From NCBI GenBank assembly GCA_950295325.1, contig OX485803.1, positions 994,001 through 1,054,000 on the forward strand: 60,000 nt of DNA, given 5' to 3'. The translations under genes and the position numbers were made by a program. Source of the DNA: Polytrichum commune (Eukaryota; Streptophyta; Polytrichopsida; Polytrichales; Polytrichaceae). The notes under the pieces are model-generated. The model made no database searches. It had not been told where the DNA came from and saw only the letters and a list, made by a program, of their open reading frames with translations. Below, piece after piece: positions 10,968-23,001 of this stretch (the stretch's first letter is position 1; each line of letters starts with the position of its first letter).

Positions 10968-11695
10968 CTCGGGAACATATGAGAGTAACAATTTTTAAGT
11001 CATGGGTAACAAGAAACTTAAATTTATGATATGATAGATCATAGTATTTTATACTATTATATTTTATGATTAATATATTATTATTTATAAATTTCTTGTT
11101 TGCTTGCACGTGGAATTGCTAGATAAATATGCTTTGATAATCCATTAAGAAACTAATCATATTAAAGAGATAATTAACGTTTAAATTCCTTTCATGTATG
11201 TTATATACATCTGAAATACACTTATTTTCATTTGGGAACTTCACTTATCATTGGGAATTTAGTGATAATTAGGGTACCTAGTGTAGAATGGACATGGTTT
11301 GGTGGATGTTGCTTTGGGATCCAATTATGTACAAGACTTTGATTTTAGTATTGATATACAATCAATACATGTGGATGATGTTACTCCACCTACAGTAAAA
11401 TTTGGCAATGTTAAACGTTATACATCATTATTGACTATTTTTTCTTATTAGAAAACTCTTCATATTTTGTTGTTAATAAAATTATTAGTTTTCAAAAGTC
11501 AATAAGGAATTTACATAAGATGATACTTCCTAATGCCCCCTTCCCACTTTACTTTACCTAAGCGTAAAAGTTGGTTCCTAAAATGGGGCATTCACATGAT
11601 TGACACTATCTAGCCCCGAGCATAGTTGACAAATCATGTGGCATGGCTTAAAAGTGGAGGTTTTTAGCCTCAAGTACTGAACCTTTCATCGGTAC
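10968..11695. other. Intergenic, AT-rich; nothing recognised
   Basis: No open frame of interest and no clear repeat. It lies inside the presumed Harbinger region, between the transposase end and the hAT-like MITE. Confidence 0.5.
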
Positions 11696-12071
11696 CCGTG
11701 TTCAAGATTGAAGCCCTCATATGAGTTTCATTTTGAAGGGCTATCAAATTTCAGCCCTTCACTTGAAGGGCTAGTTCAAATCTTATATGTCAATCCAAAT
11801 ATGTAAAAATGAAATACAAAATCCATATTAAACTTGTGCATGGATTATATGATACATGTTTCCAGTATAATGTGAAGAATTAAGGGTCAACCTTTTTTCT
11901 AGTAACAATGCCCTACGCTTATTGGTTCTTGTGGCGGCCATATTATATTGAGGACTTGAAGTGACATTTTCATTTTCAGGTTACTTTTTGAAAGGTTGTT
12001 TTGATAAAATTAAATATTTGAAAGGCCAAATCGCATTTGAAGGGTGTTGAAGACTTCAATCTTGAACACTG
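11696..12071. mobile_element. hAT-like MITE, 376 bp
   Basis: The left end CCGTGTTCAAGATTGAAG matches the reverse complement of the right end (CAGTGTTCAAGATTGAAG) at 16 of 18 positions. The flanking octamers ATCGGTAC (11688-11695) and GTCGGCAC (12072-12079) agree at 6 of 8 positions, both differences being transitions, which fits an aged 8-bp hAT target duplication. The interior has further small foldbacks built on AAGGGCT. No coding capacity. Confidence 0.55.
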
Positions 12072-12708
12072 GTCGGCACCCAATCATGAGGCAAGAATAT
12101 AAGACCTTTGAAAGTGTTGCCTCCAACACATGTGATTGGTTGCTTTTAGTCTTAGCTATAAGGGTTGAGGAGCTTCAATAACAAAAATCGATAGTAAGAT
12201 ATATGAATAGAAAAGGCATATGGGTATGGGATAAAAATTATCCAACATATCATTGCTTGGCAGATAAAGTAATTAACATGTGTGAAAAATACTTAATTAA
12301 AACCTACTCGAAAATCTCCAAAGCAAATTCTTGTAGGTGCATTGGGATAGCCAAATGCGTCCGCTATAACCGAGAGAGCTTCACCGGGTTTTTAGGAAAG
12401 GCTTTGGTTATTTGGTAAAGTCCGGTGGGAGGGGGACATAACTTGGGTAGGCAACACCAAAATATTTGGACCCTTATTGCAAGGGTTTTTGTGAATATTT
12501 ATATTTGTTTGGAGTTAGAAGTTATTATTTCATACCATCTATATTGCTTGAAATTATTGTATATATTTGTAGGCTCATATCTATGTTTTTGTATTTGCTT
12601 AATAATATGACAACAATAGACCATTTGTAATATTAATGAGATGACGACATATGGATGATACGTCTTTTTTTCCCAAACATGACATAGTATAAAGGAAGAA
12701 CAATATTG

Positions 12709-13640
12709 CTATATTGCATAAAAATATAAACAAAAGGCAATTGGAGACATGCAATTGTTACATTCCCATAACAACTTCTTCAAGCCTTGAAACACACTTG
12801 CAAAAAAGTTTGTCATCCTCTCTTGTGATGCTTGTGTGAATTTAAACATCTCTAACTCCAACTTCCTATTGTCTTCATGCAGTTTGATAGCGGCCTCCAA
12901 CTTCAACTCCTTGATTTTACAAGTAAAGTCGTAAAATTGATCCAAGGAGGCCGCCATATCACTAGCTAATTTCTTCATTTTCATGGGTTGCCCTCTAACA
13001 CCATACAAATTAGTAGCTCTGGTTCTAGGGGACTATGGTTTCTCCTCTAGAATCTTTTGTGTTGCTTCTTTGTGTTTATTTGGAGGTTGTTCCTCCACAC
13101 CCACATCTTGGTTATTGTCCATACCACCAGGTACCCCGTCAGCCTTAGTTGTGCTAAAAGAAACCGTGTCAATCGTATTGAACCAAATCCAATGCAAACC
13201 CGCATTGTCACCCGTGACATTGTACAATTTCTTCTCCTTGTGATAATATCGCTTGAGCATGTCCCACTTGTTCCTAACTCGAGTCCAAGTTCTTCGTGCC
13301 TCGCTAGGATGGTCTCTCACAACTTGCTCTATAATACTCTCTCAATGTTGTTGCTTAAAAACAATTATGCCATAACTCTCAATTCTCTCCTTCACCAACT
13401 ATATAAGGTATGTAGTAGCTCCATGAGTCCACTCCCTTGCTAAAAGAGGCGGTGACCCTAAATCCACAACATGCCCATTGGTTGAAGGTCCTAGAGTGCC
13501 CAAAACCGGAGGTGATGTAAGCACCATGGTCCCCAAAAATCCTAACCCTTCCTTCATGATGTAGAAAAAAGAAAAAAGAACCTAACTTGTGAGTGAAGTG
13601 CCAAGAAAGAACCCCAATATGCATTTATGAATGTGAGAGA
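12709..13640 (-). pseudogene. Myb/SANT-like DNA-binding protein, probable Harbinger ORF1 partner
   Basis: The minus strand reads HPSEARRTWTRVRNKWDMLKRYY (about 13250-13320), a Myb/SANT-like third-helix pattern. An acidic linker follows, then a charged coiled-coil C-terminus (KELKLEAAIKLHEDNRKLEL, ending with FFASVFQGLKKL). One in-frame TAG separates 13033-13320 from 12709-13008. A frameshift separates an upstream segment (13379-13624) with VDSWSYYIPYIVGEGEN. PIF/Harbinger elements usually carry such a Myb-like ORF in addition to the transposase, and here it faces the transposase at 6.3-11.0 kb. That pairing is inference, because the outer element termini were not found. Confidence 0.6.
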
Positions 13641-13748
13641 GAAAGAAATAAAATGGGAGTTTAAGGGTGGTCAAACTCTTCTTAAGCTTGTTAGAGAGAG
13701 TCTTGGGGCACTCAATCTACCTACCATGTAAAATGAAATTGGTGGGGC

Positions 13749-14045
13749 ACCGCAGCTAAGCAGCTTCTCCCGAACCACCCTGTGGAGGGTGGCGAACCCG
13801 ACATTTCCGGTTGAGGGCGCCTGTCTCCGTTGGTGGATGAAAACCGTTGCAACTAAGAAGCTTCTCTTGAATCACCCGGCGGAGGGTGGCGAACCCAACA
13901 TTTCCGGTAGAGGGTGCCCGTCTACGCTGGTGGATGAAAACCGTCGCAGCTAAGAAGTTTTTCCGAATCACCCGGCGGAGGGTGACGAACCCGACATTTC
14001 CGGCTGAGGGCGCCCGTCTCCGCTGGTGGATGAAAACCGTCGCCC
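13749..14045. repeat. Tandem repeat, unit 96-97 bp, about three copies
   Basis: ACATTTCCGG recurs at intervals of 97 and 96 bp (TTTCC at 13804, 13901, 13997). Each unit also holds CGGAGGGTGGCGAACCC and GGTGGATGAAAACCGT. The unit is GC-rich against an AT-rich background. Its period is close to 32 codons, so open frames on both strands run through it as peptide repeats. Confidence 0.9.
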
Positions 14046-17000
14046 ACTACCTAGAGGGTTGGTGGGCGCTCATGTGCGTGGTGCTAATAAAAAATGGGCA
14101 TGTTGAACCAAATCAAACCTTTTTTCCGCCAATGACAGGTTTCATTGCCAAAGCCATTCAAAACGGGATGAGAGAAACCAAGAGAGGTTTCTGAAATTCA
14201 CTCAATTTCAAGAGGAGCCAGTTATTCTAGGTGCATGGCGCTGACGAATCAATTCCGTAAAACCTCGACATCAAAGAATCCTATCACAATTGTGTGCAGC
14301 AAGCGCTCAAATTGGGCAAAGCATTTCAAGCATTCCGACTTCAAGACTGACGTTCAAAACCAAATACTCACTCGCAAATGCGAGCAAGGGTTGTTAGAAC
14401 CACCTCAGATCCTGTCGAAATTACGCACAAATAGTTCCAGACGATGAATTCCAGCGCTTGGGACTGAATTTGAATCAGATGGGATCGAAATCCGCTTACA
14501 GTGACGCCGAATTCCGATCGAGCAGCCGCCTCTTGTCACGCGCGGCTTGCGACCTTCTTGTAATCTTTAGCGACCCACCCATCACATTTTGCGACCTCCT
14601 ACGGGGCCTTCTAAGGTCCTCTTGATACCTACCACCCTTCACATAGCGAACACCTAATGCAGCTACGCACCAGCAGACGGTCATAGGGTTTATTGGTTCT
14701 TCCCTGTGGGAAGAGACCTAAGGGTGGTTTCTGAAATGGGCCAAAGTTTGGCAGTCAACCAAAGTCGGTCAAATATGGTGTTAGTAACTTGCTTTATGAG
14801 TGGAGTCCAGTTGCAAATGATTGTTCATGTAAAGTAGTCATTAAAATGAGTAAATTTTAGTCTTGGTCAAACAACCAACTAGAGTTGGTCACATGTGCAA
14901 GATAATAACTAGAGCATAACACTCTTGTGACTAGCCGCTTGTTTTTTAATCCACAACACTCACATGCGTGGACTTGAGTTTACCCCAATATATATTGTGG
15001 GCTCCAAATAAGAACATCACTTATGGTATTTAGAGCATGTTTACACTAAAGGCACTAACCCATGGCTCTTGAATGATCATTGTACCTTGCTCTTTGGATG
15101 AGAGCACATCGGAGTCCATGGACTATAGTCCAAAGTCTTTTAGAGGTCAAAAGCCCTTAGTGCAAAACCCAAATGGGATCATTAGAAATGTCTCACAACA
15201 TTTTAATTAGACATAGAAAAGCATCATGGAGGAGAGAAAAAGAAAGTGTTTGTAGCTTTGTTTGTGTATTGGTGTTTGTATATGTTATATCAACAAGTTT
15301 TAAGCATTCAAGATCTTTTTATAGGGAATAATTTAGGGAAAACAATTTGCTTTATTCCACATTAGAATATCTACTGTACAATAGAAAATATTTGCAAAGT
15401 AGACAAAATATTTCACAATAAGTTACATAAAAAGTAGCCTTCTTACATTAGCTCTAACAACCACTTTCTAAATTAAGAATGGATAGTATTAGAATATGTA
15501 TTTGTGGTAAGTTATCATGGGTTGTTCCCTAAGGCCCATTGCACATTATGCCCGGCTTACCTTCAAGAGGCGTCTTAGAAAATTCCCCTACAATTTTGGC
15601 CAATGTTACCCATACTTGCCATGTGGGACTCCATGTAGATTTTTCATCCACTGAAAATGTTTTGGGTTATAGTCCAAAACTGCCCTCATGTAAACCTAAT
15701 GCGAGGACCCCAAAACACTCTCAACCAATGAGAATCAAGGGGGTGCACTATGCTAAACATGTACAACTGTATGTGAGTGCATAAAAGGGGTATTGATTTG
15801 AACTTTGCCTTAATACATATACATATGCTACACAAATTAAAACGTTAAGGTATGTACATGTATGAAGGACCTTTAAAATATGTACAATGTTTGTACTTGT
15901 ATGTAGGTGTCAGTAAACTTTAAAGCAAAGGTTTTTATGGCTTATGTAGAGGTAGGGGATTCTAGACTTTTCAAAAGTACGTTTGTTAGTTAATCAAATG
16001 GCAATCCAACTTTATCTACATATCAATTGACTCGGATAAGGGATTGCAATTTATATATGAAACCTACACTCCTTCCCACCACAAATCATGATATTATATT
16101 AAGTCTTGGTTGTGATTATGCTATGTGTTTTTTTAACACACTTGAAGCTAATTTTTAACAAAAAAACAAAAAACAACAAAGGTAGACCAAAACCTCGGGT
16201 AGGTCACTCAATAGGATTTTTGTGCACCACATGCGGCGGAGGGGTATTTGTTTAAGGGCTATTTACCTCCAAGGCACGAATTAAAGCTCCCTATATTTAC
16301 TTAATTCTCTAACATGGCTTATTTTTTTTGCACCCTATCATTACTTATATTGCGCATGTCATTGTAATTTTTTGTAGTCTACCTTCCTTTTAATTAAAAT
16401 TAATTAATTTAAAAGTGTATGCAATGCAAAAGTGGTGGGAAAAAGCATGGCAACAAAAAGGCATAAAGCATACATATCATTGCAAAAAGCAAGCACAAAA
16501 ACTTATCATACATGTGAAAGACTTATGCTTACGAAAACAAATCTTAAATTGTGCAAAATATGTGTATTGTTAACCACATCATAGAAGAACAAATGTGATA
16601 ACATGATGCATATCATTCCAAGACCACAACTTGAATGATATCATACAATTGCAAGTGATGAAGAACAAAAGGATACTTAAGCATAATGCAATTTTAAAAT
16701 TTGCAATTTTACAGCCCATAAAACATAACCAAACACAACATCTGCTCCGCAAAAGTTTGACCCAAACACACAAAAAACTGCAACCATTGCAGTAGAAGTC
16801 TCGTGGTTGCCTACAAGTCTGAACATGTGGGTTAGGGTATGCAAAACAAAACAAACCTATGTAACCCTGTCTAATACCTTAGTGTCCAATCATGCACCAA
16901 GGAAACAAACGATTTACAACAACAACAAAAACATACGAACGTCAATATCTAAGAGTAGGGTTTACCCAAACTCCCACATTGTCAATTAAACCATCACCAT

Positions 17001-19409
17001 GAGAGACAAAGTATTCTTGCGGCCAACTTGACCTGAGGTGCAAACGGATTGCATAGAGGTCCGTTACGTTGAGGCATGCAAAAGAGTTCGTGTGAAGGCG
17101 GTCAGGCATCTGATCCTATCAAACATACATCCTAGGATCCTTATTTTTCAGCCCCTATATTATTTTTACAAAAAGGAATGGCCCACATTTTAAACCTATC
17201 TACGTTAGTTGTAATGGGGTTGTCTACTTTTGATGGACCCTTCATTATTTGTAATTCTTTTATAAATATTATGTCAAATGAATTTAATCCTCCCTACACT
17301 ATGGCGCACGTCGTCAAACAAATTAGCTCCAATTAAGGTTTGGTTTGTTGGGAGGGTTTATACGATGTGTAGAAGGTTTAATATTTGGGAATGACAATAA
17401 GAGATTCTCAGGAACCATGGCCTAATGGCGTTTGCGTAAATATGCCTTTAGTATCACAGGCGTACTAGTGTCACTTACCCCCTATTTTGGGGCGTATGCT
17501 AGGCTCATCCTAGGTTATACTAATGATCAACAACTTCATCATTAGTGTCACCTCATGACACTTGGCGTTCAAGTGGGTGTATTATTATCTTGGCATGAGT
17601 ATGTTTAATAATGTCATGAGGTGTAGGCCTATGTTACACAATGACCTACAAGTTTACTAAAGGGTATACAAATGACACTTGACAATAGTATGCTCAAGAG
17701 TATCCTTCTCTTGCATACTAAAATATAAAATATAAAATGGAAATATAAAATCATATTTCCATTTGTATGCTCAATGATATATTTCCCTTGCACACTAAAT
17801 CACTAAACCCTGTAAAATTTGTGATTGGCTCTTGAACTCGTCATGGGACCACTTCGGTTTACACAAAGGAAAACACGTCAAATTAACCATGGAGTTCAAG
17901 GCCCCCAATATACATACTCTAAGGCCTATATTACCCATTAACATGGTCCAATGGGTTCTGCGATGGGAGAGGCAAAAGAGGTGCCTTGGTAAAAAAAAGG
18001 CAAGGGCCTATGATAGAGAAATGTTGTTATAATACTTTTTTTTATTTTTTTTATTTTTTTTGGGAAGAGAAGATGATGACAAGACAAGACAAGAGAATGG
18101 TCAAACTTGAGTTTTTCAAAACCGCCCTTTTTGGGCACATATTAAAAAAAATCAGCACATTCATTTTCTGGTGCATGGTCATTCCTCTTGATGCACATTC
18201 GGTTTACACCTAGTGAGGGGCCCAAAGGCTTTGTAAATTGATTTTTTAAAAATTCGGACCATGGAAAAAGGCCATCTCCATGGTCCGACTTCATGGTTCA
18301 TGGTGTAAACTGGCCCTTAGTTCCTGATAAAGCAATCAGCTCATTGGGTGGGAGATGGGGTGTTTACTTTTCTAGGGTTGATTAGGTGTCAGGCTCCCAA
18401 CAGTAGGCAGCACTAACTTATGGCAAGAGCAGCAGCCGATGGCAACAGTGGAACGGGTTCTTTGGTGCACTTTTGGCAAGAGAAAATTATCTCTGCAGAG
18501 ATGTGTTGTTGTGGGCTGTTTTGCCTCATTAGGCATGTTAGGGTTCTTGGTGAATGTTGGTGTTGATTTTGCAGACAGCTAAGGCAAGCTTCATTTCAGT
18601 GAAGGATTCCGCTGTGTGTGTCCGCATGTGTGTTGCAGGTGTCGATTTACATAATCATTGGCTGGTAGTTTTTAAGCAAGGGATTTTTTTAAAGTTTGGG
18701 TGGATGAGCGTGCAATGTCTTTGTTCTTCTTGCAAGTTGGTACTCCGCGAAGTTTGTGAGCAGAAAACCTAGGGAAAGTAATGTGACTTTGCGTGTTCCA
18801 GTTTGTACGGTTGGGTGTGATTTTCGACATGAGTGATCTAAGCAAACGAATAGTCGACTTGCTTTCCTGCAATGAGGGGCTCGACTCTCAACAATGCTTC
18901 TGCTCCGCTTCATTAGGCCTCTGGCTATTCATTATAAAATAGTCAAAATTGCATAAAATCATCAAAATCCCATAAACCATACTTTCATGGCACCTGAGGC
19001 TCAAAAGTTGGCACTTTGCCTCCATGTAGGAACTTTTTGACATGAATGTGGCTTGGGACTTGAGACCCTATGTGAATCGGCCTAAACACATTTGAAACTC
19101 CAAGTTTACGACGGTTGGATCCTCTCATATTCTACTGAAATAGAGATTTTGTTCCCCCATCAGTTCATGTAGGATGTGTGGAACAATCGGGAATGTGTGT
19201 TATTCGGGCCACAGTAATCGCTTTGACTGCGAAACTCTTATTCCATCGTAGCAGGAGGCAGAATCTGACACCCATTTGACACTTGTGCATAAATTCAACT
19301 TCACAGCTACATTCCAAAAGCAGTAACTTACACAATGTAAATAGCTGAGGCTCTTCAACACCCCTTCCAACCTATTTAGAAACATAGCATTGGCATACTT
19401 CTCAAGTAA
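14046..19409. other. Gene-poor intergenic stretch
   Basis: I see no convincing gene. Weak foldback candidates are 15031-15190 (GTTTACACTAAAGGC against GTTTTGCACTAAGGGC) and about 17921-18313 (ends resembling GGGCCAGTTTACACC), neither with a clean target duplication. Around 17720-17770 short AT-rich inverted words (ATATAAAATGGAAATATAAA) could form a weak hairpin. All open frames are short and have no recognisable domain. Confidence 0.5.
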
Positions 19410-19942
19410 GGGCCGCTTTACACTTAGAGGCCGGGCCAATTCGTTGTGTAAGAGGCTTGAAATCCTCATTTGTGATTGGTCAAAAGGCTCAAATCGGCCC
19501 CAACCCCTTTACATCTAGAGGCCGGGCCGATTTGGTGGTATGATTTTTTAAATTTAAAAATGTATGTTATGACACGGCCCGAGCTCGTTGAATTGGGTGC
19601 ACCCAAAATGGAAGGCCAATTCTTGGCCTAGAGGCCAATGTCATATTCCACTAAAAAAATCTTCTTAGATAAAGTATAATTTTTTAAAGTGAACTAGATC
19701 CATTGGATTATGTGGAATCTAAAGGCTCTATCTTAGATTATGCTACATCCGTTGGATTAGGCTAATTTTTTTGAATTAGCTTGGCTTCTTGGCCCGAGGG
19801 CCTTTACATATGGGGAAATTGGCCCCCGGTATAATCTTATTATAATGTGTAGTAGAGGCCGGCCTCCAACCCAAAAAAGGCTGAAATTTTGTGCAATCGG
19901 CCTCAAGGGAAATTGGCCCGGCCTCTAGGTGTAAAGCGGCCC
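19410..19942. mobile_element. Tourist-like MITE, 533 bp
   Basis: The terminal inverted repeats at 19410-19441 and 19911-19942 are 32 bp long with a single mismatch. They begin GGGCCGCTTTACAC. TAA flanks both ends (19407-19409 and 19943-19945), the TWA duplication of PIF/Harbinger elements. The interior repeats diverged versions of the terminal words (AGAGGCCGGGCC near 19515, AGAGGCCGGCC near 19853). There is no transposase. Confidence 0.85.
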
Positions 19943-20122
19943 TAATTATTGGATTTCTACTTCGACTACCCACTACTTCTATAATATATTCGAACGAACT
20001 TTCGAGTGAGCCGGAGGTCAGATTTAATTTGTAGCATTCCTGTGTCAGTAAGCTCCTGAAATGTTACGGCTGAGTGTTGCTTATCTAATCAAAGCAAAGA
20101 GGTGGAGTGGCACTCGGCTTGA

Positions 20123-20921
20123 TTAGCTGCCAGGCACCCGAATTCCTGCAGTATCACATGACCAACCAAGAGCTCAGGATTAGTTAAACAAGAGCACTTG
20201 CGGACCTAAGGCTTGTCACCCTGGGACTTGCAAGGGCAACGAGGGCAGGTGACAGGAATCCATTGCGACCATTTGTGTTTCAATTAAATAACGTCAGATT
20301 TCGTAGAGTCTTGTATTCCTAAAACATATTGAACAAATCTAAGGATATTCCTAAATTCTTAGAATACGTAGTCCTCAAAATGATACTGATTACACAAATA
20401 GCCAGCTCATTATAGTGCTTCTCATAAATACTTTACCAGCTCCACACTTCCACCACCACAGGTTACACAGATAGTTCCTACCGCTGAATGCAAATGTTCG
20501 ACTCTGGCAATTACAATCAGTTCAACAGTGTGTCGTAGTCAAGAAATGCTAGTAAACCAACTGAATACTGCACTGTGAAAAATGAGGGATGAGCAAAAGA
20601 CATACCCTGGCAAGTGAATCCTCGGGGGACTGGGATGCCACACTTGTGGGGAATGCCAAGAGCGATTCGAGGTACCACGCCTTGCGATTTGGCCAGAGGG
20701 TGGCTCACAAGTGAGCACAAACATCTTGCTCCGCTGATCCCCTTGCCCATGTTGCCCACATTGCTACAGCATTGGCTCGATGGGTTCACTGCGCCATTCT
20801 TGCTGGCCGCCACGCAGGGCATCATCTGGAAGACATCACATCCAGCACCTTCGGACGATACCACCATCTCTGAAGCTACGAGAAGACTCAAGCAGAGGGC
20901 AGCTGCCAGCAGAAGATTCAT
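20123..20921 (-). CDS. Non-specific lipid-transfer-like protein 1 (8-cysteine motif)
   Basis: Two exons: 20606-20921 and 20123-20145, joined in phase 1 (CAG G/GTATG donor, TGCAG acceptor), giving 112 aa. Residues 1 to about 26 form a hydrophobic signal peptide (MNLLLAAALCLSLLVASE), so secretion is expected. The mature part has the eight-Cys pattern C-X7-C-X14-CC-X14-CXC-X24-C-X9-C of plant lipid-transfer/trypsin-alpha-amylase-inhibitor folds. The last exon encodes only the tail IRVPGS after the split Gly. A TATA-like TATATATTC lies 95 bp upstream. It is transcribed divergently from the paralogue at 22187 with about 1.27 kb between the start codons. In the family such proteins bind lipids in the apoplast; the ligand here is unknown. 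Confidence 0.9.
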
Positions 20922-21015
20922 GTTGGCAGTTTCTTAAAGATTCGGAGGAGGTAAATGATGGAGGTGACACTGGAAACCTAAGAGCAAGTGATGAGGAATC
21001 CCAGTGGGCGGAGCT

Positions 21016-21024
21016 GAATATATA
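21016..21024 (-). promoter_or_regulatory. TATA box of lipid-transfer-like gene 1
   Basis: TATATATTC on the minus strand, 95 bp upstream of the ATG at 20921. The spacing suits a short leader. Confidence 0.55.
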
Positions 21025-22067
21025 GGATGATCGTCCCCTCCAATATCCTACATTGCTAATGTGACCTCTGATTGTCCCTAGTGGAGGTCAGCATCCTAGA
21101 ATTCCGAGGAATGGTGATTGAGGAAACTACCCTAGAATGCACCCATGGTGTTTTGATTGCTGAAAAGCTTAGCCGGGACTTCCATAAATGATTTAGTTGA
21201 CTCCATCAAGCAGATAGTGAGAGTTCTGCTTTTAATACTGCAAATGGGAGAATCAGAGTGTTCGACGCTGATGCTTAAACCATTTCCACACCAGGCCATA
21301 ACCAGAACGCGCAGAACGGGGGCAGAACAGATGTAGTATCCGACAGTAAATTGATGAGCAGATTAAAGAACTCTCACATTAGACTTAAATTCACCAACGT
21401 TAGTTCTAAGGTTAACCAAGGTTAATCTAGTTAATTCTTTCGCGTTCACTTTACAAATCCTCAATTTACCAGTAACTTTCTGCAGAAGTGTCGAGCTGAT
21501 GCACCTTCTCAATGTACAAATTGCACAATTAATGTAGTGTTCCGCCAGTCCTGTACTCGGGTTATACATTGCCAACTTCAGCAATCGACACAATTTTTGG
21601 CGTTCTCAATTGCGATTTTCTGCAGCTCAGCACCTGAACTATCCATTTCTGTGAAATCGAACATTGTTATCCATATTCGAACTTCCGTCCTTGACAACAA
21701 GTTAATAACCAGCGTATATTGCAGACATATAGGCGATTCATGCAATTTTCCAGGTTTGACGCATTCATCCCTCCTCATCTCTCCACCCTCACCGTTGACA
21801 TGGAGGAAAGAGGAAAATTCTTTCGGACGCAGAGTCAATGTCAACAGCACCAACTCACCTGCCGCTTGTCGATATGAATGCAGGTTACTTGACGAATTGT
21901 GGTGGCAGCCTTTCATGGAATTTAGGTAAATCTTAACATCCCACCAGAAAAGCTTCCACCTAAACGTTGCGGCCATTAATTCCAGCTACCTCCCCTTATT
22001 CACGGAATCTGCCCACGACTCACACCCGTCATGAGCTAGCTTTCACCAGCATAGAGTCGACTGATGC
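21025..22067. other. Divergent intergenic promoter region between two lipid-transfer-like genes
   Basis: No gene was recognised. Overlapping open frames on both strands (for example 21537-21976) lack domain similarity. The stretch should hold the promoters of both divergent genes. Confidence 0.5.
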
Positions 22068-22074
22068 TATATTA
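22068..22074 (+). promoter_or_regulatory. TATA-like motif of lipid-transfer-like gene 2
   Basis: TATATTA about 115 bp upstream of the ATG at 22187, a position comparable with the TATA motifs of the two paralogues. Confidence 0.45.
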
Positions 22075-22186
22075 CATGCTGGGTCGGCCTCGTCTTCGTC
22101 AACATTAATCCTATCAACTGGATTCCCCAGCACACTGCTAACCAGCCCACTGAGTGTCCTTCTTTGAACTATCAGCTTTCTACCAG

Positions 22187-23001
22187 ATGGCTGCTCACAA
22201 GAACCTCCATCAGCTGGCAGCTGCACTCTGCCTGGTTCTGCTCATCGCATCGGAGATGGCAAGGACTTCGGAGGCTGCTGGATGCGACATCTTCCAGATG
22301 ATGCCCTGCGTGGCTGCCAGCCGGAGAAGTGGAGTGAGGCCATCGACCCAATGTTGCAGCAATGTGGCTACCATGGGCAGGGGAATGGCTGGAGCCAGAT
22401 GTTTGTGCTCTCTTGTGAGCCAACCTCTGGCCAGATCGCAGGGCGTAGTGCCTCGCATCGCTCTTGGCATTCCCCAGAAGTGCGGCATCCCTGTGCCCCG
22501 AGGCTTCACCTGCCAGGGTGAGAAACGCTACCACTTTTCCTCGCAGAACTTGTGCCTTGAGACTATTCTTCTTGTTGCGTGCAAGTCAGAAATTTGCGTA
22601 GAACTAAATTTGTATCATTTCTGTTGGCCAGACATGAAATCTGTGGTGGTCGTTCTTATAGTGTCAGGTGTATCCAAGACTGCTTCAAAGAGCATCAAAT
22701 TGGCTGGGGTACATATACCTGCAGCAGTTTCTAGAACATTGCACATGAGTGTGTACCTCATGGTTTAGTTCGAAACGGTGATGAGGAGTTCATACTGATA
22801 ACTGATCAATGTAATCATATTCTATCGTCAGTAGCGTAATCTTGATGTAAATTTACAGCACATATTAGGCACCAATAGATAGATAAGCTTGCATGTTATA
22901 AATAGCTCTTGTAATTTCTGATTACATGTCCATGGAAAAGGGTACAGGTTGACTAATCTGAAAATGTGGTCTCTGCAGGAATTCGTGTCCCAGGTAGCTA
23001 A
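22187..23001 (+). CDS. Non-specific lipid-transfer-like protein 2 (8-cysteine motif)
   Basis: Exon 1 is 22187-22517 and exon 2 is 22979-23001, joined in phase 1 (CAG G/GTGAGA donor, CTCTGCAG acceptor), giving 117 aa. The start chosen is MAAHKNLHQ, which leads straight into the signal peptide (LAAALCLVLLIASEMA); an upstream in-frame Met at 22154 would add only a poor leader. The Cys spacing is identical to paralogue 1 (C-X7-C-X14-CC-X14-CXC-X24-C-X9-C), and the last exon again encodes IRVPGS and a TAA stop. Distinctive shared blocks are CDIFQMMPC and GIPVPRGFTCQG. Expected role: secreted lipid-binding protein. This is the cleanest of the three paralogues. Confidence 0.92.

Noticed and set aside
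15031-15190. Possible short foldback (GTTTACACTAAAGGC / GCCCTTAGTGCAAAAC)
   Set aside because: Only about 15 bp of weak complementarity and no target duplication.
17921-18313. Possible MITE with ends resembling GGGCCAGTTTACACC
   Set aside because: The proposed termini match only loosely and the flanks (TAA versus TTA) do not agree.
21537-21976. Overlapping 130-codon frames on both strands in the divergent promoter region
   Set aside because: No domain similarity, and opposite-strand overlap is typical of chance frames.
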